A stretch of DNA of 64,000 nucleotides from Chryseobacterium sp. StRB126 (GCF_000829375.1 NZ_AP014624.1:4836001-4900000), one strand, 5' to 3'. Counted from the first letter of the stretch, positions 54,101 through 63,547 are shown. Program-made: numbers and translations. The notes: generated by a model not told the origin, from the sequence alone.

Positions 54101-56204
54101 CAAAGGAGTTTTAGCAGATAATTTCAGATTAAATAATGGCGGAAGCGAAATTTCCATTCAGTCTCAAAGTGAAAGCCCAAGTAGCCCATTGAACATTGCC
54201 CTGAAAGATTTTAAAATTGAGACTATTACAGAACTTATCAAAAAAGACACGGTGCTGGCGAGAGGAACCATCAACGGAACAGCTCAGCTTAGAGATGTGA
54301 TGAAAGATATGACTTTCACCTCAGATTTAAATGTTTCCAATCTTATTGTGTATGGTAGCCCTGTCGGAAACCTGGCCGTAAAAGTGAACAATTCTTCACC
54401 CAAACTTTTAAATGCTGATATCGCCCTTTCCGGAAACAATAATGATGTAAGAATTCTTGGAGATTATAATACCTCTTCAAGTTCTTTCGACCTGAATATG
54501 GACATTAATCAGCTTCAGATGAAGAGTATTCAAGGGTTCTCTATGAATGCCATTACGAATACGGAAGGTTATCTTTCCGGAAATCTGAAAATCACAGGAA
54601 CAACGGACCAACCGAATATTCTTGGAAAAGTAAAATTCAATGATGCAGGCCTGGAAATTGCAAAAACAGGAAGTGATTTCAGAAAACTGAATGATGAAAT
54701 TGATTTTACCAGCAGAGGTATTGAATTCAATAAGTTTAAGATCAAAGATAAAGATGGAAATGCTTTGGTTGTAGACGGGCAGGTTCTTACCCAAACCTAC
54801 AGAGATTTCGCGTTCAATCTTAATGTCAACGCCAAAGACTTCAAAGTAGTTAACTCACAGAAATCAAACGATGCTATGATGTATGGAGTTCTGGCTATTG
54901 ATGCCGGTCTTCACATCCGCGGAAATCTTGATCTTCCAAAAGTAGATGGAAAACTAAGTGTTGCGGACAATACAGATTTCACTTTCGTCCTTCCTCAATC
55001 TAATCCTTCATTACAGGAGAGAGACGGGATTGTAGAATTTGTGGATCAGAATCAGGTAGTGCTTAATAAAACGATTAAAACAGATTCTCTTAACGCCCAA
55101 AGCCGCATCAAAGGAATGGATGTAAGCGTTAATATTGAAGTAAACAAAGAAGCAAAGCTGTCAATCGTTATTGACAAGGCGAATGGTGATTTCGTACAGC
55201 TACAGGGAGAAGCAGAATTAACCGGCGGAATTGACCCTTCTGGAAAAACAACATTGGTGGGAGTTTATGAAGTGAATAAAGGAAGTTATGATCTTTCAGT
55301 AAGCTTCCTGAAACGTAAGTTTGATATTCAGAAAGGAAGTACCATCACCTGGACAGGAGAACCTACCATGGCAATTATGGATATTACAGCAGTGTATAAA
55401 ACAGAAGCGCCACCTATTGATCTTGTGGAACAACAGATTGGTAATGAAAGTGCTTCCATAATGAATCAGTATAAGCAGAGAATACCTTTCAATACACTGT
55501 TAAAAATGAAAGGTGAGCTATTGAAGCCACAACTAACATTTGATATTACAACTGATGAAAAGAACAATGCTGTATCATCCAATGTGAAAGATGTTATCGA
55601 TCAGAAACTGGCTCAGCTGAGAACTCAGGAATCTGAATTGAATAAGCAGGTATTTGCTTTACTCCTTCTGAACCGTTTCATTGGAGAAAATCCATTTGAA
55701 AGTGGTGCCGGAATGTCTGCTGAAACGATGGCAAGACAGAGTGTGAGTAAGATTCTTTCTCAACAATTGAATAATCTGGCATCCGGACTTATCAAAGGTG
55801 TAGATCTAAATTTTGGATTGGATTCTTCGGAAGATTATTCCACAGGACAGAAAAATACAAGAACCGACCTTAATGTAGATATCAGTAAAAAATTATTGAA
55901 TGACAGGCTGAAAGTAACGGTAGGAAGTAATTTCGGATTGGAAGGACAAGCCCGTCAGAATGAAAACATGACCAATATTGCAGGAAATGTTTCTGTAGAT
56001 TACAGTCTTTCCAAAGATGGAAGATATATGTTGCGGGCTTATCGTAAGGATGAATATCAGGTGGCTCTTCAGGGACAGATTATAGAAACCGGAATTGGAT
56101 TTATCATCACTCTGGATTATGACAAATTCCGTGAAATTTTCCAGAAATCCAAAGAGAAGAAGCCTAAAAAGAATCAAAACAATCAAGTGGTAGAATTTAA
56201 ATAA
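51177..56204 (+). CDS. tamB: translocation/assembly module protein TamB (AsmA-like/DUF490), TTG start
   Basis: No ATG lies near the 5' end; the TTG at 51177 gives MKLKINTTKLLRRIAITFIS and a good inner-membrane anchor (residues ~12-35), about 1675 residues. The long body is made of repeating beta-strand pairs (patterns of alternating VNLxxxD..N), as in AsmA-like bridge proteins. The C-terminal DUF490 TamB domain includes QAIETG-type strands and LAQLRTQESELNKQVFALLL, then LSVRF-type repeats. TamB spans the periplasm and helps move lipids and/or insert outer-membrane proteins with its TamA/BamA partner, which follows with TAATG overlap (56204). Confidence 0.9.
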   Translation: MKLKINTTKLLRRIAITFISILVILTLLILSLRLPAVQNFIKDRLIVYLEQKIKTKVSLERVYIGFPNSLVMENLYFKGQDVDTLLAVKKLDVGLHMLKLMNSTADITSVDLEGARANVVRKPDGKFNFDYIIDAFATTDKEESTSKPFIISLDKINLKDVGVTFNDQQSKNDIHLYFKSFDTRVKKFDLNKNTYAVNDINLDGLKLKLKQGIVEEVSKKVEKKVDSLNKKKPMSIGLRGIKLTHFDIDYGDENTKTYAKVLFKELSTKVNKLDLENNAFNVGNVFLSGADINANLYLPAQNANPKNKKEPEPSKVSDQDKAMNLLLGKLVLNDVKVAYNNTAIAPTKQGIDFNHLNFSKMNVEVRSFKMENNTFAGTVNSAEIHEARGLDIQKFNTDFVYAEKEAYLKDLYLQTPKTLLRDEVILNYNSIDQLTSNLGAVKISANIKDSKIGFSDILNLVPTLKNTVPFNKYPNAILNVNANVKGSVNDLLIQNLKVSGLDQLRVNASGRVKNAMNPDQLYYDLKIGEFSSNAKTIFNLVPKNTIPSNISLPSNFSIKGNAKGTTKMVNTDLNLYSTLGNAAIVANVDMRRKNHELYDLKANLQGIQAGKIIQNKDIGSITAQISAKGESFDFKNANANVKGHVASATYKGYRYQNMNLTGKINKGVYDVILNSKDPNADLLLTASGIYDEKNPTVKINGEVIKLDVNKLGFYEKPMILAGKIDGDFTNLDPNNLNGYLNLKDFAFSDTKEVYPVQEVHLKASSTTDSTQIIFNSQIADIELKGKYKLTQIFGALTQTINQYYQFQKPDKSQKIGPGQHFTFTAKIKNDDLIRKFVPDLKSFETINLAGNYDADSQKIEIDGQIPQLLYGENTIEKGTLKVTNENQALQYNLNVAALKSSSFSLKKINIDGDVADNTINYNITTKDDKDVTQFLIAGNAKSLNDITEVSLNPNGLKLNYADWSVAENNKIQISSKGVLADNFRLNNGGSEISIQSQSESPSSPLNIALKDFKIETITELIKKDTVLARGTINGTAQLRDVMKDMTFTSDLNVSNLIVYGSPVGNLAVKVNNSSPKLLNADIALSGNNNDVRILGDYNTSSSSFDLNMDINQLQMKSIQGFSMNAITNTEGYLSGNLKITGTTDQPNILGKVKFNDAGLEIAKTGSDFRKLNDEIDFTSRGIEFNKFKIKDKDGNALVVDGQVLTQTYRDFAFNLNVNAKDFKVVNSQKSNDAMMYGVLAIDAGLHIRGNLDLPKVDGKLSVADNTDFTFVLPQSNPSLQERDGIVEFVDQNQVVLNKTIKTDSLNAQSRIKGMDVSVNIEVNKEAKLSIVIDKANGDFVQLQGEAELTGGIDPSGKTTLVGVYEVNKGSYDLSVSFLKRKFDIQKGSTITWTGEPTMAIMDITAVYKTEAPPIDLVEQQIGNESASIMNQYKQRIPFNTLLKMKGELLKPQLTFDITTDEKNNAVSSNVKDVIDQKLAQLRTQESELNKQVFALLLLNRFIGENPFESGAGMSAETMARQSVSKILSQQLNNLASGLIKGVDLNFGLDSSEDYSTGQKNTRTDLNVDISKKLLNDRLKVTVGSNFGLEGQARQNENMTNIAGNVSVDYSLSKDGRYMLRAYRKDEYQVALQGQIIETGIGFIITLDYDKFREIFQKSKEKKPKKNQNNQVVEFK

Positions 56205-58531
56205 TGAGTAATACATTCCCAACATACTGTAAATATCTGTTGATTTCCGGATTAGCTTCGGCAGTAGTTTCCTGTAGCAATACCAGGTTTTTGAAAGAAA
56301 ATCAGATGCTGTATACAGGTGCTGAAGTGAAAATTGAAAGTGACACAATTTCCAAAAAAGAAAAAAAAGACCTTCAGGCTGCTTTGGAAGCCAATCTTAC
56401 TCCAAAACCGAATTCTACATTTTTAGGCATGCGTCCCAAGCTTTATTTCTACAATATTGCAAAAGAGCCTAAAAAAGATAAGGGGTTCAATTATTGGCTT
56501 AAATATAAAATGGGTGAAAAACCTGTATTATTAGGAGATGTAGACCGTGAATTCAATAAAGATATCATTGAAAATTATTCTGAAAACAAGGGATATTTTA
56601 ATGCCAGAGCTACCTATGACACCGTTTCAAAAAATAAAAAGGCAAAAGTAATTTATACTTTAAAGCCCGGTGCCAGATATTTGATTGATGGGATAAAGTT
56701 TCAGAAAGATTCTACTCTTGTTAATCAGGAAATTCAGAATGTAGCAGGGAAGACGCTTCTTAAAAATGGAAAACCTTTTGATCTGGATGTTATTAAAGCA
56801 GAAAGAGAAAGAATTGATAACAATTTAAAGGAAAGAGGGTTTTATTATTTCCATCCGGATAATATTATTGTACAGGCAGACAGTACAGTCAACAAAAATC
56901 ATAAAGTGGAGCTCAATGTAAAGTTAAAAGACAATACTCCACCTTTAGCCACTCAACAGTTCAGTATTGATAAAGTGGTGGTATTCCCGAATTATAATAT
57001 TCAGGATGTAAAAGCAGGAAAATATAGTGTTCCGATGAACAGTGATTCTTTGAGTAAATATGCATTTGATGATATTTACGTTATTGATCCGCAGCATAAA
57101 TTCAAACCGAAAATTTTCGATAGGGCTTTGTACTTTAAAAAGGGAGATCTTTACAACCGTTCCAATCATAACCTTACTTTAAACCGATTAATCAGTTTAG
57201 GGGTATTCAAATTTGTAAAAAATGAATTTGTAACCTCGGATTCTTTGAGTCATAAGTTTGATGCTTATTACCTATTAACCCCAAGACAAATTCAGTCTTT
57301 ACGTCTTGAAGCATTAGGAAGAACTAACTCAGCCAGCTATGCAGGCAGTGAGCTTAACCTGAACTGGACCCATAGAAATTTCTTCCGGGGAGCAGAACAA
57401 TTTAAAGCATCTATCTACGGAGCTTTTGATTTCCAGATGGGCGGTGCTCAGGATGCCAATAATATTTTCCGTGCCGGAACCAATGTTCAGCTTTCTATTC
57501 CGAGAATTGTAGCTCCGTTCCGTTTTCATTCTTCAAGCGAGTTTGTTCCAAGAACAAATATTACATTGGGATATGAATTCCAAAACAGAACAAAATTTTA
57601 TACGCTTAATAATTTCACGGCCTCATTTGGATATCTGTGGAAAGAAAATGCCAGAAAAGAACATGACCTGAAAGTCATTGATATCACGTTAGTTTCTCCG
57701 GAAAAGGTTACCGCAGAATATGAAGCCAACGCAGCCAAAAATCCGGCAATGAAGCGAATTGTTGAAAAGCAGCTTATCTTTGGTCCCACTTATTCATACA
57801 CCTACACCAATACTATGCTTCCGAAGAAGAATACCTTTTATTATAAAGGTACCCTGGATCTGGCAGGAAATATCTCAGGTTTAGTGAGTGGAGCTAATGT
57901 AAAAGAGGATAAAGAAAAAAAGATCTTCGGCATCCCTTTCAGTCAATATGCTAAAATTGAAAATGATTTCAGATTTTACCATAAGTTCACGGAAAAATCA
58001 TCTTTGGCTACAAGACTTATTGCCGGAATTGCCTATCCCTATGGAAACTCAGAATTCGTTCCTTTCTCCAAACAGTTTTTTTCAGGAGGAAGTAACAGCA
58101 TCAGAGCTTTCCGTGCGAGAACACTAGGTCCGGGGAGTTTTGATCCAAGAACGATAGATGTAGGAACTTATTTTGATCAGTCCGGAGATATTAAACTGGA
58201 ACTGAATGCCGAATACCGCGCTAACCTTTATAAATTTTTAAATGCAGCGATCTTTGTAGATGCCGGAAATATCTGGCTGCTTCATGACGACGAAAACAGG
58301 CCGGGCGCTAAATTTTCAAAAGACTTTTTAAATGAAATTGCGGTGGGAGCCGGGGTAGGTCTGAGGCTGGATTTTTCTATCTTGGTGCTAAGACTGGATC
58401 TTGCTATGCCACTGAGAGTTCCTTACTATCAGAAGGGAGACAGATGGACCTTCGATAAAATCAATTTCGGAGACTCAAGCTGGAGAAAAAATAATCTTGT
58501 TTTAAATATTGCCATCGGATATCCATTTTAA
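56204..58531 (+). CDS. TamA/BamA-like outer-membrane lipoprotein (Omp85 family)
   Basis: 775 residues. The ATG overlaps the tamB stop (TAATG). The N-terminus carries a lipobox (VVSC, Cys24), so the POTRA part is acylated, a Bacteroidota speciality; POTRA-like repeats (for example YLIDGIKFQKDSTL and FSIDKVVVFPNYNIQD) fill about 70-350. The C-terminal ~400 residues form the Omp85 barrel with LRLEALGRTNSASYAGSE, SGGSNSIRAFRARTLGPGSF (the VRGF-like lid) and a final AIGYPF. It most likely is TamB's barrel partner. Confidence 0.93.
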   Translation: MSNTFPTYCKYLLISGLASAVVSCSNTRFLKENQMLYTGAEVKIESDTISKKEKKDLQAALEANLTPKPNSTFLGMRPKLYFYNIAKEPKKDKGFNYWLKYKMGEKPVLLGDVDREFNKDIIENYSENKGYFNARATYDTVSKNKKAKVIYTLKPGARYLIDGIKFQKDSTLVNQEIQNVAGKTLLKNGKPFDLDVIKAERERIDNNLKERGFYYFHPDNIIVQADSTVNKNHKVELNVKLKDNTPPLATQQFSIDKVVVFPNYNIQDVKAGKYSVPMNSDSLSKYAFDDIYVIDPQHKFKPKIFDRALYFKKGDLYNRSNHNLTLNRLISLGVFKFVKNEFVTSDSLSHKFDAYYLLTPRQIQSLRLEALGRTNSASYAGSELNLNWTHRNFFRGAEQFKASIYGAFDFQMGGAQDANNIFRAGTNVQLSIPRIVAPFRFHSSSEFVPRTNITLGYEFQNRTKFYTLNNFTASFGYLWKENARKEHDLKVIDITLVSPEKVTAEYEANAAKNPAMKRIVEKQLIFGPTYSYTYTNTMLPKKNTFYYKGTLDLAGNISGLVSGANVKEDKEKKIFGIPFSQYAKIENDFRFYHKFTEKSSLATRLIAGIAYPYGNSEFVPFSKQFFSGGSNSIRAFRARTLGPGSFDPRTIDVGTYFDQSGDIKLELNAEYRANLYKFLNAAIFVDAGNIWLLHDDENRPGAKFSKDFLNEIAVGAGVGLRLDFSILVLRLDLAMPLRVPYYQKGDRWTFDKINFGDSSWRKNNLVLNIAIGYPF

Positions 58532-58532
58532 T

Positions 58533-59468
58533 ATGATCAAAACTGCTAAATTTTTCTGGGAGGTTTTAAAAGATACGTTTACGGAATGGAACAACTCTTC
58601 TGCATCAAAAGATTCAGCAAGTCTTGCCTATTACGCTATCTTTTCCATCCCGGGATTATTAATTATTATCATCTGGGTATTGGGTAATTTCTTTGGAGAA
58701 GAAGCTATCCGCGGACAGATAAGTACCCAAATCATTGGAATTATGGGTCCCGATGTAGCCAAAAGTATCGAAGGAATGCTTGCAGGAGCCTTAATTGATA
58801 AACAGAATGTTTTTATGAAAGCAGTAGGGGTGGGAGCATTGGTTTTTGGTTCCACTACTCTATTCTTTCAACTTCAGCTTTCATTAAATGCACTTTGGGA
58901 TGTAGAATCTGCACCCAAAAAAGCTTTACTTAAGTTTTTACTGGATAGAGCCAATTCACTTGGAATGATTTTGATTCTTGGATTCCTGCTCATGATTACC
59001 ATGGTTCTATCTTCATTAATCAGTCTTTTTAATAAAATCATCACGCAATATTTTGGATTTGAAACCTACCTTCTTGTTGAGATTGTTAATTTTTCAATTG
59101 GTTTTGGACTCGTTATGCTCTTATTTGCTCTGATGTTTAAAGTTCTTCCTGATGTACAGATCAGCTGGAAATCTGTTTGGCGGGGAGCTTTTTTAACAAC
59201 AATCTTATTTACATTAGGAAAATTTCTGCTGAGTCTTTATTTTAATCAGGTTAAACCTACTTCAGCATTTGGAGCTGCAGGAACTGTAATTTTAATTATG
59301 ATGTGGATTAATTATTCCTGTATGCTTATATTTTTTGGAGCCAAATTCACTAAAGTGTATACATACAAAAGAGGGTATACAGTCGCCTTGTCCAAACATG
59401 CCCGATGGAGTGCAGCCAAGCTCTATGCAGATAGTTTGAAGCAGATGCATGAGGAGAAGAGTGAATGA
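58533..59468 (+). CDS. YihY/virulence factor BrkB family membrane protein
   Basis: From ATG 58533 (MIKTAKFFWEVLKDTF), 311 residues and six TM segments. Family features are DSASLAYYAIFSIPGLLI near the N-terminus, GVGALVFGSTTLFFQLQLSL, RGAFLTTILFTLGKFLLSLY and GAAGTVILIMMWINYSCMLI FFGA (written in pieces). YihY-type proteins are predicted lipid or small-molecule transporters; function unproven. It starts one base after the tamA-like stop, so it belongs to the tam operon, which fits a shared role in envelope lipid traffic. Confidence 0.9.
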   Translation: MIKTAKFFWEVLKDTFTEWNNSSASKDSASLAYYAIFSIPGLLIIIIWVLGNFFGEEAIRGQISTQIIGIMGPDVAKSIEGMLAGALIDKQNVFMKAVGVGALVFGSTTLFFQLQLSLNALWDVESAPKKALLKFLLDRANSLGMILILGFLLMITMVLSSLISLFNKIITQYFGFETYLLVEIVNFSIGFGLVMLLFALMFKVLPDVQISWKSVWRGAFLTTILFTLGKFLLSLYFNQVKPTSAFGAAGTVILIMMWINYSCMLIFFGAKFTKVYTYKRGYTVALSKHARWSAAKLYADSLKQMHEEKSE

Positions 59469-59562
59469 TTGTGGTACCAGGATCTGAGTTATATGATTCA
59501 AGGTTTCGGATCATTAAAAAAATCAGGAACTTCCAGATCATTCAAGGATATCAATACAAAAA

Positions 59563-59584
59563 AGCCTCCTGAAATCAGGAGGCT
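59563..59584. terminator. bidirectional intrinsic terminator
   Basis: AGCCTCCTGA (59563-59572), two-base loop, TCAGGAGGCT (59575-59584), A-run on the left and T-run on the right; it serves the tam operon and argS. Confidence 0.95.
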
Positions 59585-59592
59585 CATTTTTT

Positions 59593-61353
59593 TTACATTC
59601 TGTTTACAGTTCCTATTCCCAGCAACTCTAACGATTTTTTGATCGTTTTTGCTGCAAGGTCTGATAGATTCAGACGGAATTGTTTGATATTTTCATCATC
59701 CTGATTCAGGATCGGATTATTCTGATAGAATGAATTATACGATTTTACGAGGTCATATACATAGTTCGCCACTAAAGCTGGACTTAACGTTTCAGCAGAT
59801 TTTGCTACTACTGTTTTAAAGTTAGCCAACTGCATAATCAGTTCCTTTTCAAACTGATTCAAAGTTACATCAGCAGTTTCAGCATATGCAAATGCTGCTT
59901 TTGATAACAATGACTGGATACGAGCGTAAGTATATTGAATAAATGGCCCTGTATTTCCGTTAAAATCGATACTTTCAGCAGGATTGAAAAGCATTTTTTT
60001 CTTAGGATCAACTTTCAGCATGAAATATTTTAAAGCTCCTAAACCTACTGTTTCATAAGAAACTTCTTTATCTTCTTCAGAAAGGCTTTCAAGTTTTCCT
60101 AGTTCCTGAGCTTTAGATTTTGCTGTTTCATACATTTCCTGCATTAAATCATCAGCATCTACAACAGTTCCTTCACGGGATTTCATTTTTCCTTCCGGTA
60201 ATTCAACCATTCCATAAGAAAGGTGGAATAACTGATCTGCCCATTCATATCCTAATTTTTTAAGGATTTTGAATAGAACCTGGAAGTGATAATCCTGTTC
60301 ATTACCTACAGTGTAGATAAGCTTCTGAATATTGTTATCCTTAAAACGTTCTACTGCTGTTCCTAAATCCTGAGTCATATAAACTGAAGTACCATCAGAA
60401 CGTAGTAATAGTTTTTGGTCAAGTCCTTCATCTGTTAGATCACACCAAACAGAACCATCTTCTTTTTGATATAAAACTCTTTTATCCAAACCTTCCTGGA
60501 TAAGATCTTTTCCTAAAATATAGGTATTGCTTTCGTACTGAATCTGATCAAAATCAACGCCTAATCTCTTATAGGTCTCATTGAACCCTTTGTATACCCA
60601 AGAATTCATTTCTGCCCAAAGATTTCTTACTGTTTCATCTCCATTTTCCCAATCAAGAAGCATTTTCTGAGCTTCTTTTATGATGGGAGCATCTTTTTTA
60701 GCCAGCTCTTCTGTGATTCCCTCCCCTACTAATTCAGCAATCTCTTTTTTATAATTTTTGTCAAATTCTACATAGTAGTTTCCAACAAATTTATCTCCTT
60801 TGGTATTTGTTGTTTCAGGAGTTTCTCCGTTTCCGAATTTCTCCCATGCTAACATCGATTTACAGATGTGGATCCCTCTATCATTGATAATCTGAGTTTT
60901 GATCACATCATAACCCGCCTCTTTCAAGATCTGAGCCACGGAAAAACCTAATAGGTTATTTCTGATATGACCCAAGTGCAGAGGTTTGTTGGTATTGGGT
61001 GAAGAATATTCAACCATTACCGTTGCATTTTTTTTATCTATTGTTGAAAAACCATTGTGAACAGATCTGAAGTTATCCACAAACAGTTGATTCTTAACCT
61101 TAACATTAAGAAATCCTTTAACCACATTAAAGCTTTCGAAAATATCCGTTTGCTCTGTTAAAGCTTCTCCTAATTCTACTCCGATACTTTCAGGATTTTT
61201 CTTCAATTGTTTTACCAACGGAAAAGTAACGATTGTAAAATCACCTTCAAATTCCGTTTTATTTTCCTGAACTTCCAGGTTGATGTCTTTTAATTGATAC
61301 ACATTTAAAATAACCTCTGAAAGTTTTTGTTCTATAATATCTTTAATATTCAT
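59593..61353 (-). CDS. argS: arginyl-tRNA synthetase
   Basis: 586 residues, class I synthetase. The HIGH-equivalent is HLGH at 126-129 (NTNKPLHLGHIRNN) and the KMSKS-equivalent is GKMKSREGTVV. The Arg-specific DALR anticodon-binding domain ends LELLGIGTVNRM. It charges tRNA-Arg. A TAAATTTG promoter lies 17 bases upstream of the ATG and the gene shares the bidirectional terminator with the tam operon. Confidence 0.98.
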   Translation of the reverse strand: MNIKDIIEQKLSEVILNVYQLKDINLEVQENKTEFEGDFTIVTFPLVKQLKKNPESIGVELGEALTEQTDIFESFNVVKGFLNVKVKNQLFVDNFRSVHNGFSTIDKKNATVMVEYSSPNTNKPLHLGHIRNNLLGFSVAQILKEAGYDVIKTQIINDRGIHICKSMLAWEKFGNGETPETTNTKGDKFVGNYYVEFDKNYKKEIAELVGEGITEELAKKDAPIIKEAQKMLLDWENGDETVRNLWAEMNSWVYKGFNETYKRLGVDFDQIQYESNTYILGKDLIQEGLDKRVLYQKEDGSVWCDLTDEGLDQKLLLRSDGTSVYMTQDLGTAVERFKDNNIQKLIYTVGNEQDYHFQVLFKILKKLGYEWADQLFHLSYGMVELPEGKMKSREGTVVDADDLMQEMYETAKSKAQELGKLESLSEEDKEVSYETVGLGALKYFMLKVDPKKKMLFNPAESIDFNGNTGPFIQYTYARIQSLLSKAAFAYAETADVTLNQFEKELIMQLANFKTVVAKSAETLSPALVANYVYDLVKSYNSFYQNNPILNQDDENIKQFRLNLSDLAAKTIKKSLELLGIGTVNRM

Positions 61354-61369
61354 CTCAAAATTTAAAGTA

Positions 61370-61403
61370 CAAATTTAGTGAAATAAAAAAGACAAGTCTA
61401 CAA
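61370..61403 (-). promoter_or_regulatory. argS promoter
   Basis: Minus-strand TAAATTTG (61377-61370) is an exact -7 element; TTG candidates lie 15 (61395) and 23 (61403) bases further up. Confidence 0.5.
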
Positions 61404-61515
61404 TGCAAAGGCAGACATTCAATTATTTAGAATATTTTTGAATAATTATTTTGAAAATCAAAGCTTTGTCTATATTTTTCATATATTTATTATACTAAAT
61501 AAACAAAACTTTATT

Positions 61516-61653
61516 ATGAAAAATCTAAAGAAAATCTCAAAAGCCAGCCTTAAAAAAATTACTGCCGGAAATGCACCTTGCTGCGAACCATGGGGAAGAT
61601 GCCCTGATGGCTACAAACAATGCCAGGAATGGGGAGCTTACGTTCCAAAATAA
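61516..61653 (+). CDS. 45-aa Cys-rich peptide with double-glycine-type leader (bacteriocin-like)
   Basis: The peptide begins MKNLKKISKASLKKITAG, a leader very like the GG-type (ComC/bacteriocin) leaders common in Chryseobacterium, with AG in place of the final GG. The remaining 27 residues hold four Cys (22, 23, 29, 36) plus several Pro, Gly, Trp and Tyr. A TATTTTTG -7 element lies at 61433. A leader of this kind normally directs export and cleavage by a C39-peptidase ABC transporter, but none is in the window. It is convergent with a second peptide of the same length. Function (antimicrobial, signal or structural) is inference. Confidence 0.75.
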   Translation: MKNLKKISKASLKKITAGNAPCCEPWGRCPDGYKQCQEWGAYVPK

Positions 61654-61824
61654 TTGACTGTGGCGTATAAAATAAGAAACCACCCAAAGGCAGTTTCTAT
61701 CTTAGAAGATTTTTTATTCTTTTCTAAAAACTAATAATTCCTTGTCATTTCCAGATACACTTAATATTATATCCAGATATTCTAAGTTTAGTTATCTAGA
61801 ATATAAGTAATTCTCTTAATTATA

Positions 61825-61962
61825 TTAAGGACATTCTCCCGCTGGATAACACCTTTTTGTTTTAGGATCCCAACATCCCCCCGGACCCACACACCATTCT
61901 GGCGCAGCCCCTCCCTGAATTGTTTTCAACTCTTGTGTTGACATTTTTTTCAAATTTTTCAT
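61825..61962 (-). CDS. second 45-aa Cys-rich double-glycine leader peptide
   Basis: Begins MKNLKKMSTQELKTIQGG, a textbook GG leader, followed by a 27-residue core with four Cys (24, 30, 38, 44), Gly/Pro-rich. It is the same length, has the same MKNLKK start and the same leader hydrophobic pattern as the peptide at 61516, while the cores differ. This suggests paralogues that diverged in the mature part. The two genes face each other across 171 bases. No transporter or immunity gene is visible nearby. Confidence 0.75.
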   Translation of the reverse strand: MKNLKKMSTQELKTIQGGAAPEWCVGPGGCWDPKTKRCYPAGECP

Positions 61963-62063
61963 ATTTTTTATTTTTTTATTGTGAACTTAAATATAATAAT
62001 AATTCATGAAATAGAGATAAAAAAAATCATTTTAATAAATATCTGATATCTTCATTAACAAAA

Positions 62064-62083
62064 AAACTGCCCGAAGGCAGTTT
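62064..62083 (-). terminator. intrinsic terminator after susD
   Basis: AAACTGCC, loop, GGCAGTTT: an 8-bp stem followed in the minus transcript by TTTTTTT. Confidence 0.9.
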
Positions 62084-62108
62084 ATATTTATTAAATAGAA
62101 AATTTTAA

Positions 62109-63536
62109 TTAAAATTTATCCCAGAATACTTTGGCTCCTTGTACATCTCCATTTACAGATCCCCATTGCTTTACACATGCATTTGCTCTATTAGTTCCGT
62201 TTACACTTCCTTCATTAATTGGATAATAAAGTCTTGTAGGTACATCTCTTGTTTCTGGTTTTACAAATACCCTGAAATCCAACCTTCTTGAGAATTCCCA
62301 TGCTTCGAATCCTCTATTATGAGTCGCGATCCAAGCTTCATTTCCAATTTTTTGTTTCCATGTTCCTGGTAATGTTGTATAATTATGAGCCGCAACATAG
62401 GCATCACGGGCTGCTGCACTAACTCCCCAGAAATCCATTGAAGCTTTAATACCATTTGTAAAATAAGTTGCCGCTGTTCCTCCAACGTTAAATCCTCTTT
62501 CAGCAGCTTCTGCTAACATAAAATTAACTTCTGCAGCATCAAAAAGATAAGCATAACTATCTGCTTTTAAAAGCTCAGGATTCACATGTGAAAAACTTCC
62601 ATATACATTTTCAGAACCATATACTCCGCCTTCATATTGTCCTGAAGGAGCTGTTGTAAAATAACTTGGACGTCTTGGATCTGATTCAGCATTCATTGCA
62701 CCTAAATAGACATCAGATGGTATAAAATCATTTCGACCACTAGATACCATTTCTATAAACATAGGATTAACAAATTGCCCTGACGAAGCAAATTTTAATC
62801 CGATATTATCAGCATTTGTAAGAACTACACCACTAGATACAGCACTTTCAACAGTTGATTTTGCCAAAGCATTATCCACGTCAGCTAAATTTAAACCTAA
62901 TCTAAGTTTTGTACTATTTATAAATGCTTTAATTTTATTTTTATCTCCACCAAAAATGGCATCACTTGAACCAAAACCTGAAGAAGTTGAAGTTGCTAAT
63001 AAAGCAAGAGCAGCATCAGCTCTTTTGATTAGATCAGCATAGATTGTCTTCGCATCATCATAAGCAGGGTTTGGATATTGATCAACTTTAATAGACTGAG
63101 AGTATGGAACATCTCCATAAGTATCTACCAATACACTATAGATATATATTTCCAAAGCTTCGATGGTTGCAATTTTACTTGCTTTAAGAGAAGCATCGCT
63201 AGTTGCATTAGTTGCTACTCTCACCTGTTCTAATTTTAGTAATTGTGCATACAAGATATTCCAATTATTATCAGGTACACTTCTCTTTGGAAGATTATAA
63301 ACCGATTCATCAGTATATTGAGTTTCAGACCATTGTTGAGTAAAAAATCTAAAGATATTTAGATTTACACTTGGGCTGGTCATCTGAGTTAATAGTCCAA
63401 CTTCCGCTGATGCAAACATAAACTCAGGATTTACATTTGCCGGGTTCTTAGTATCCTCATTTAGTGAGGTAATGTCCCTTTCGCATGATATTAAAGCCAT
63501 GCTGGTTATAAAAAGGCTTAATATTATTTTTTTCAT
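62109..63536 (-). CDS. SusD/RagB-family nutrient-binding outer-membrane lipoprotein
   Basis: 475 residues, lipobox ALISC (Cys18). The segment NEDTKNPANVNPEFMFASAE and the C-terminal FEAWEFSRRLDFRV / NEGSVNG part are typical of SusD-like (SusD_2-type) proteins. TPR-like helices (EALEIYIYSVLVDTYGDVPY) are visible. It partners with the SusC-like gene (ending 63548) 11 bases upstream on the same strand and terminates at 62064. Together they would import an oligomer across the outer membrane; the substrate is not inferable. No glycosidase is in view, so a peptide or other nutrient is equally possible. Confidence 0.93.
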   Translation of the reverse strand: MKKIILSLFITSMALISCERDITSLNEDTKNPANVNPEFMFASAEVGLLTQMTSPSVNLNIFRFFTQQWSETQYTDESVYNLPKRSVPDNNWNILYAQLLKLEQVRVATNATSDASLKASKIATIEALEIYIYSVLVDTYGDVPYSQSIKVDQYPNPAYDDAKTIYADLIKRADAALALLATSTSSGFGSSDAIFGGDKNKIKAFINSTKLRLGLNLADVDNALAKSTVESAVSSGVVLTNADNIGLKFASSGQFVNPMFIEMVSSGRNDFIPSDVYLGAMNAESDPRRPSYFTTAPSGQYEGGVYGSENVYGSFSHVNPELLKADSYAYLFDAAEVNFMLAEAAERGFNVGGTAATYFTNGIKASMDFWGVSAAARDAYVAAHNYTTLPGTWKQKIGNEAWIATHNRGFEAWEFSRRLDFRVFVKPETRDVPTRLYYPINEGSVNGTNRANACVKQWGSVNGDVQGAKVFWDKF

Positions 63537-63547
63537 TTTGACTTCAA

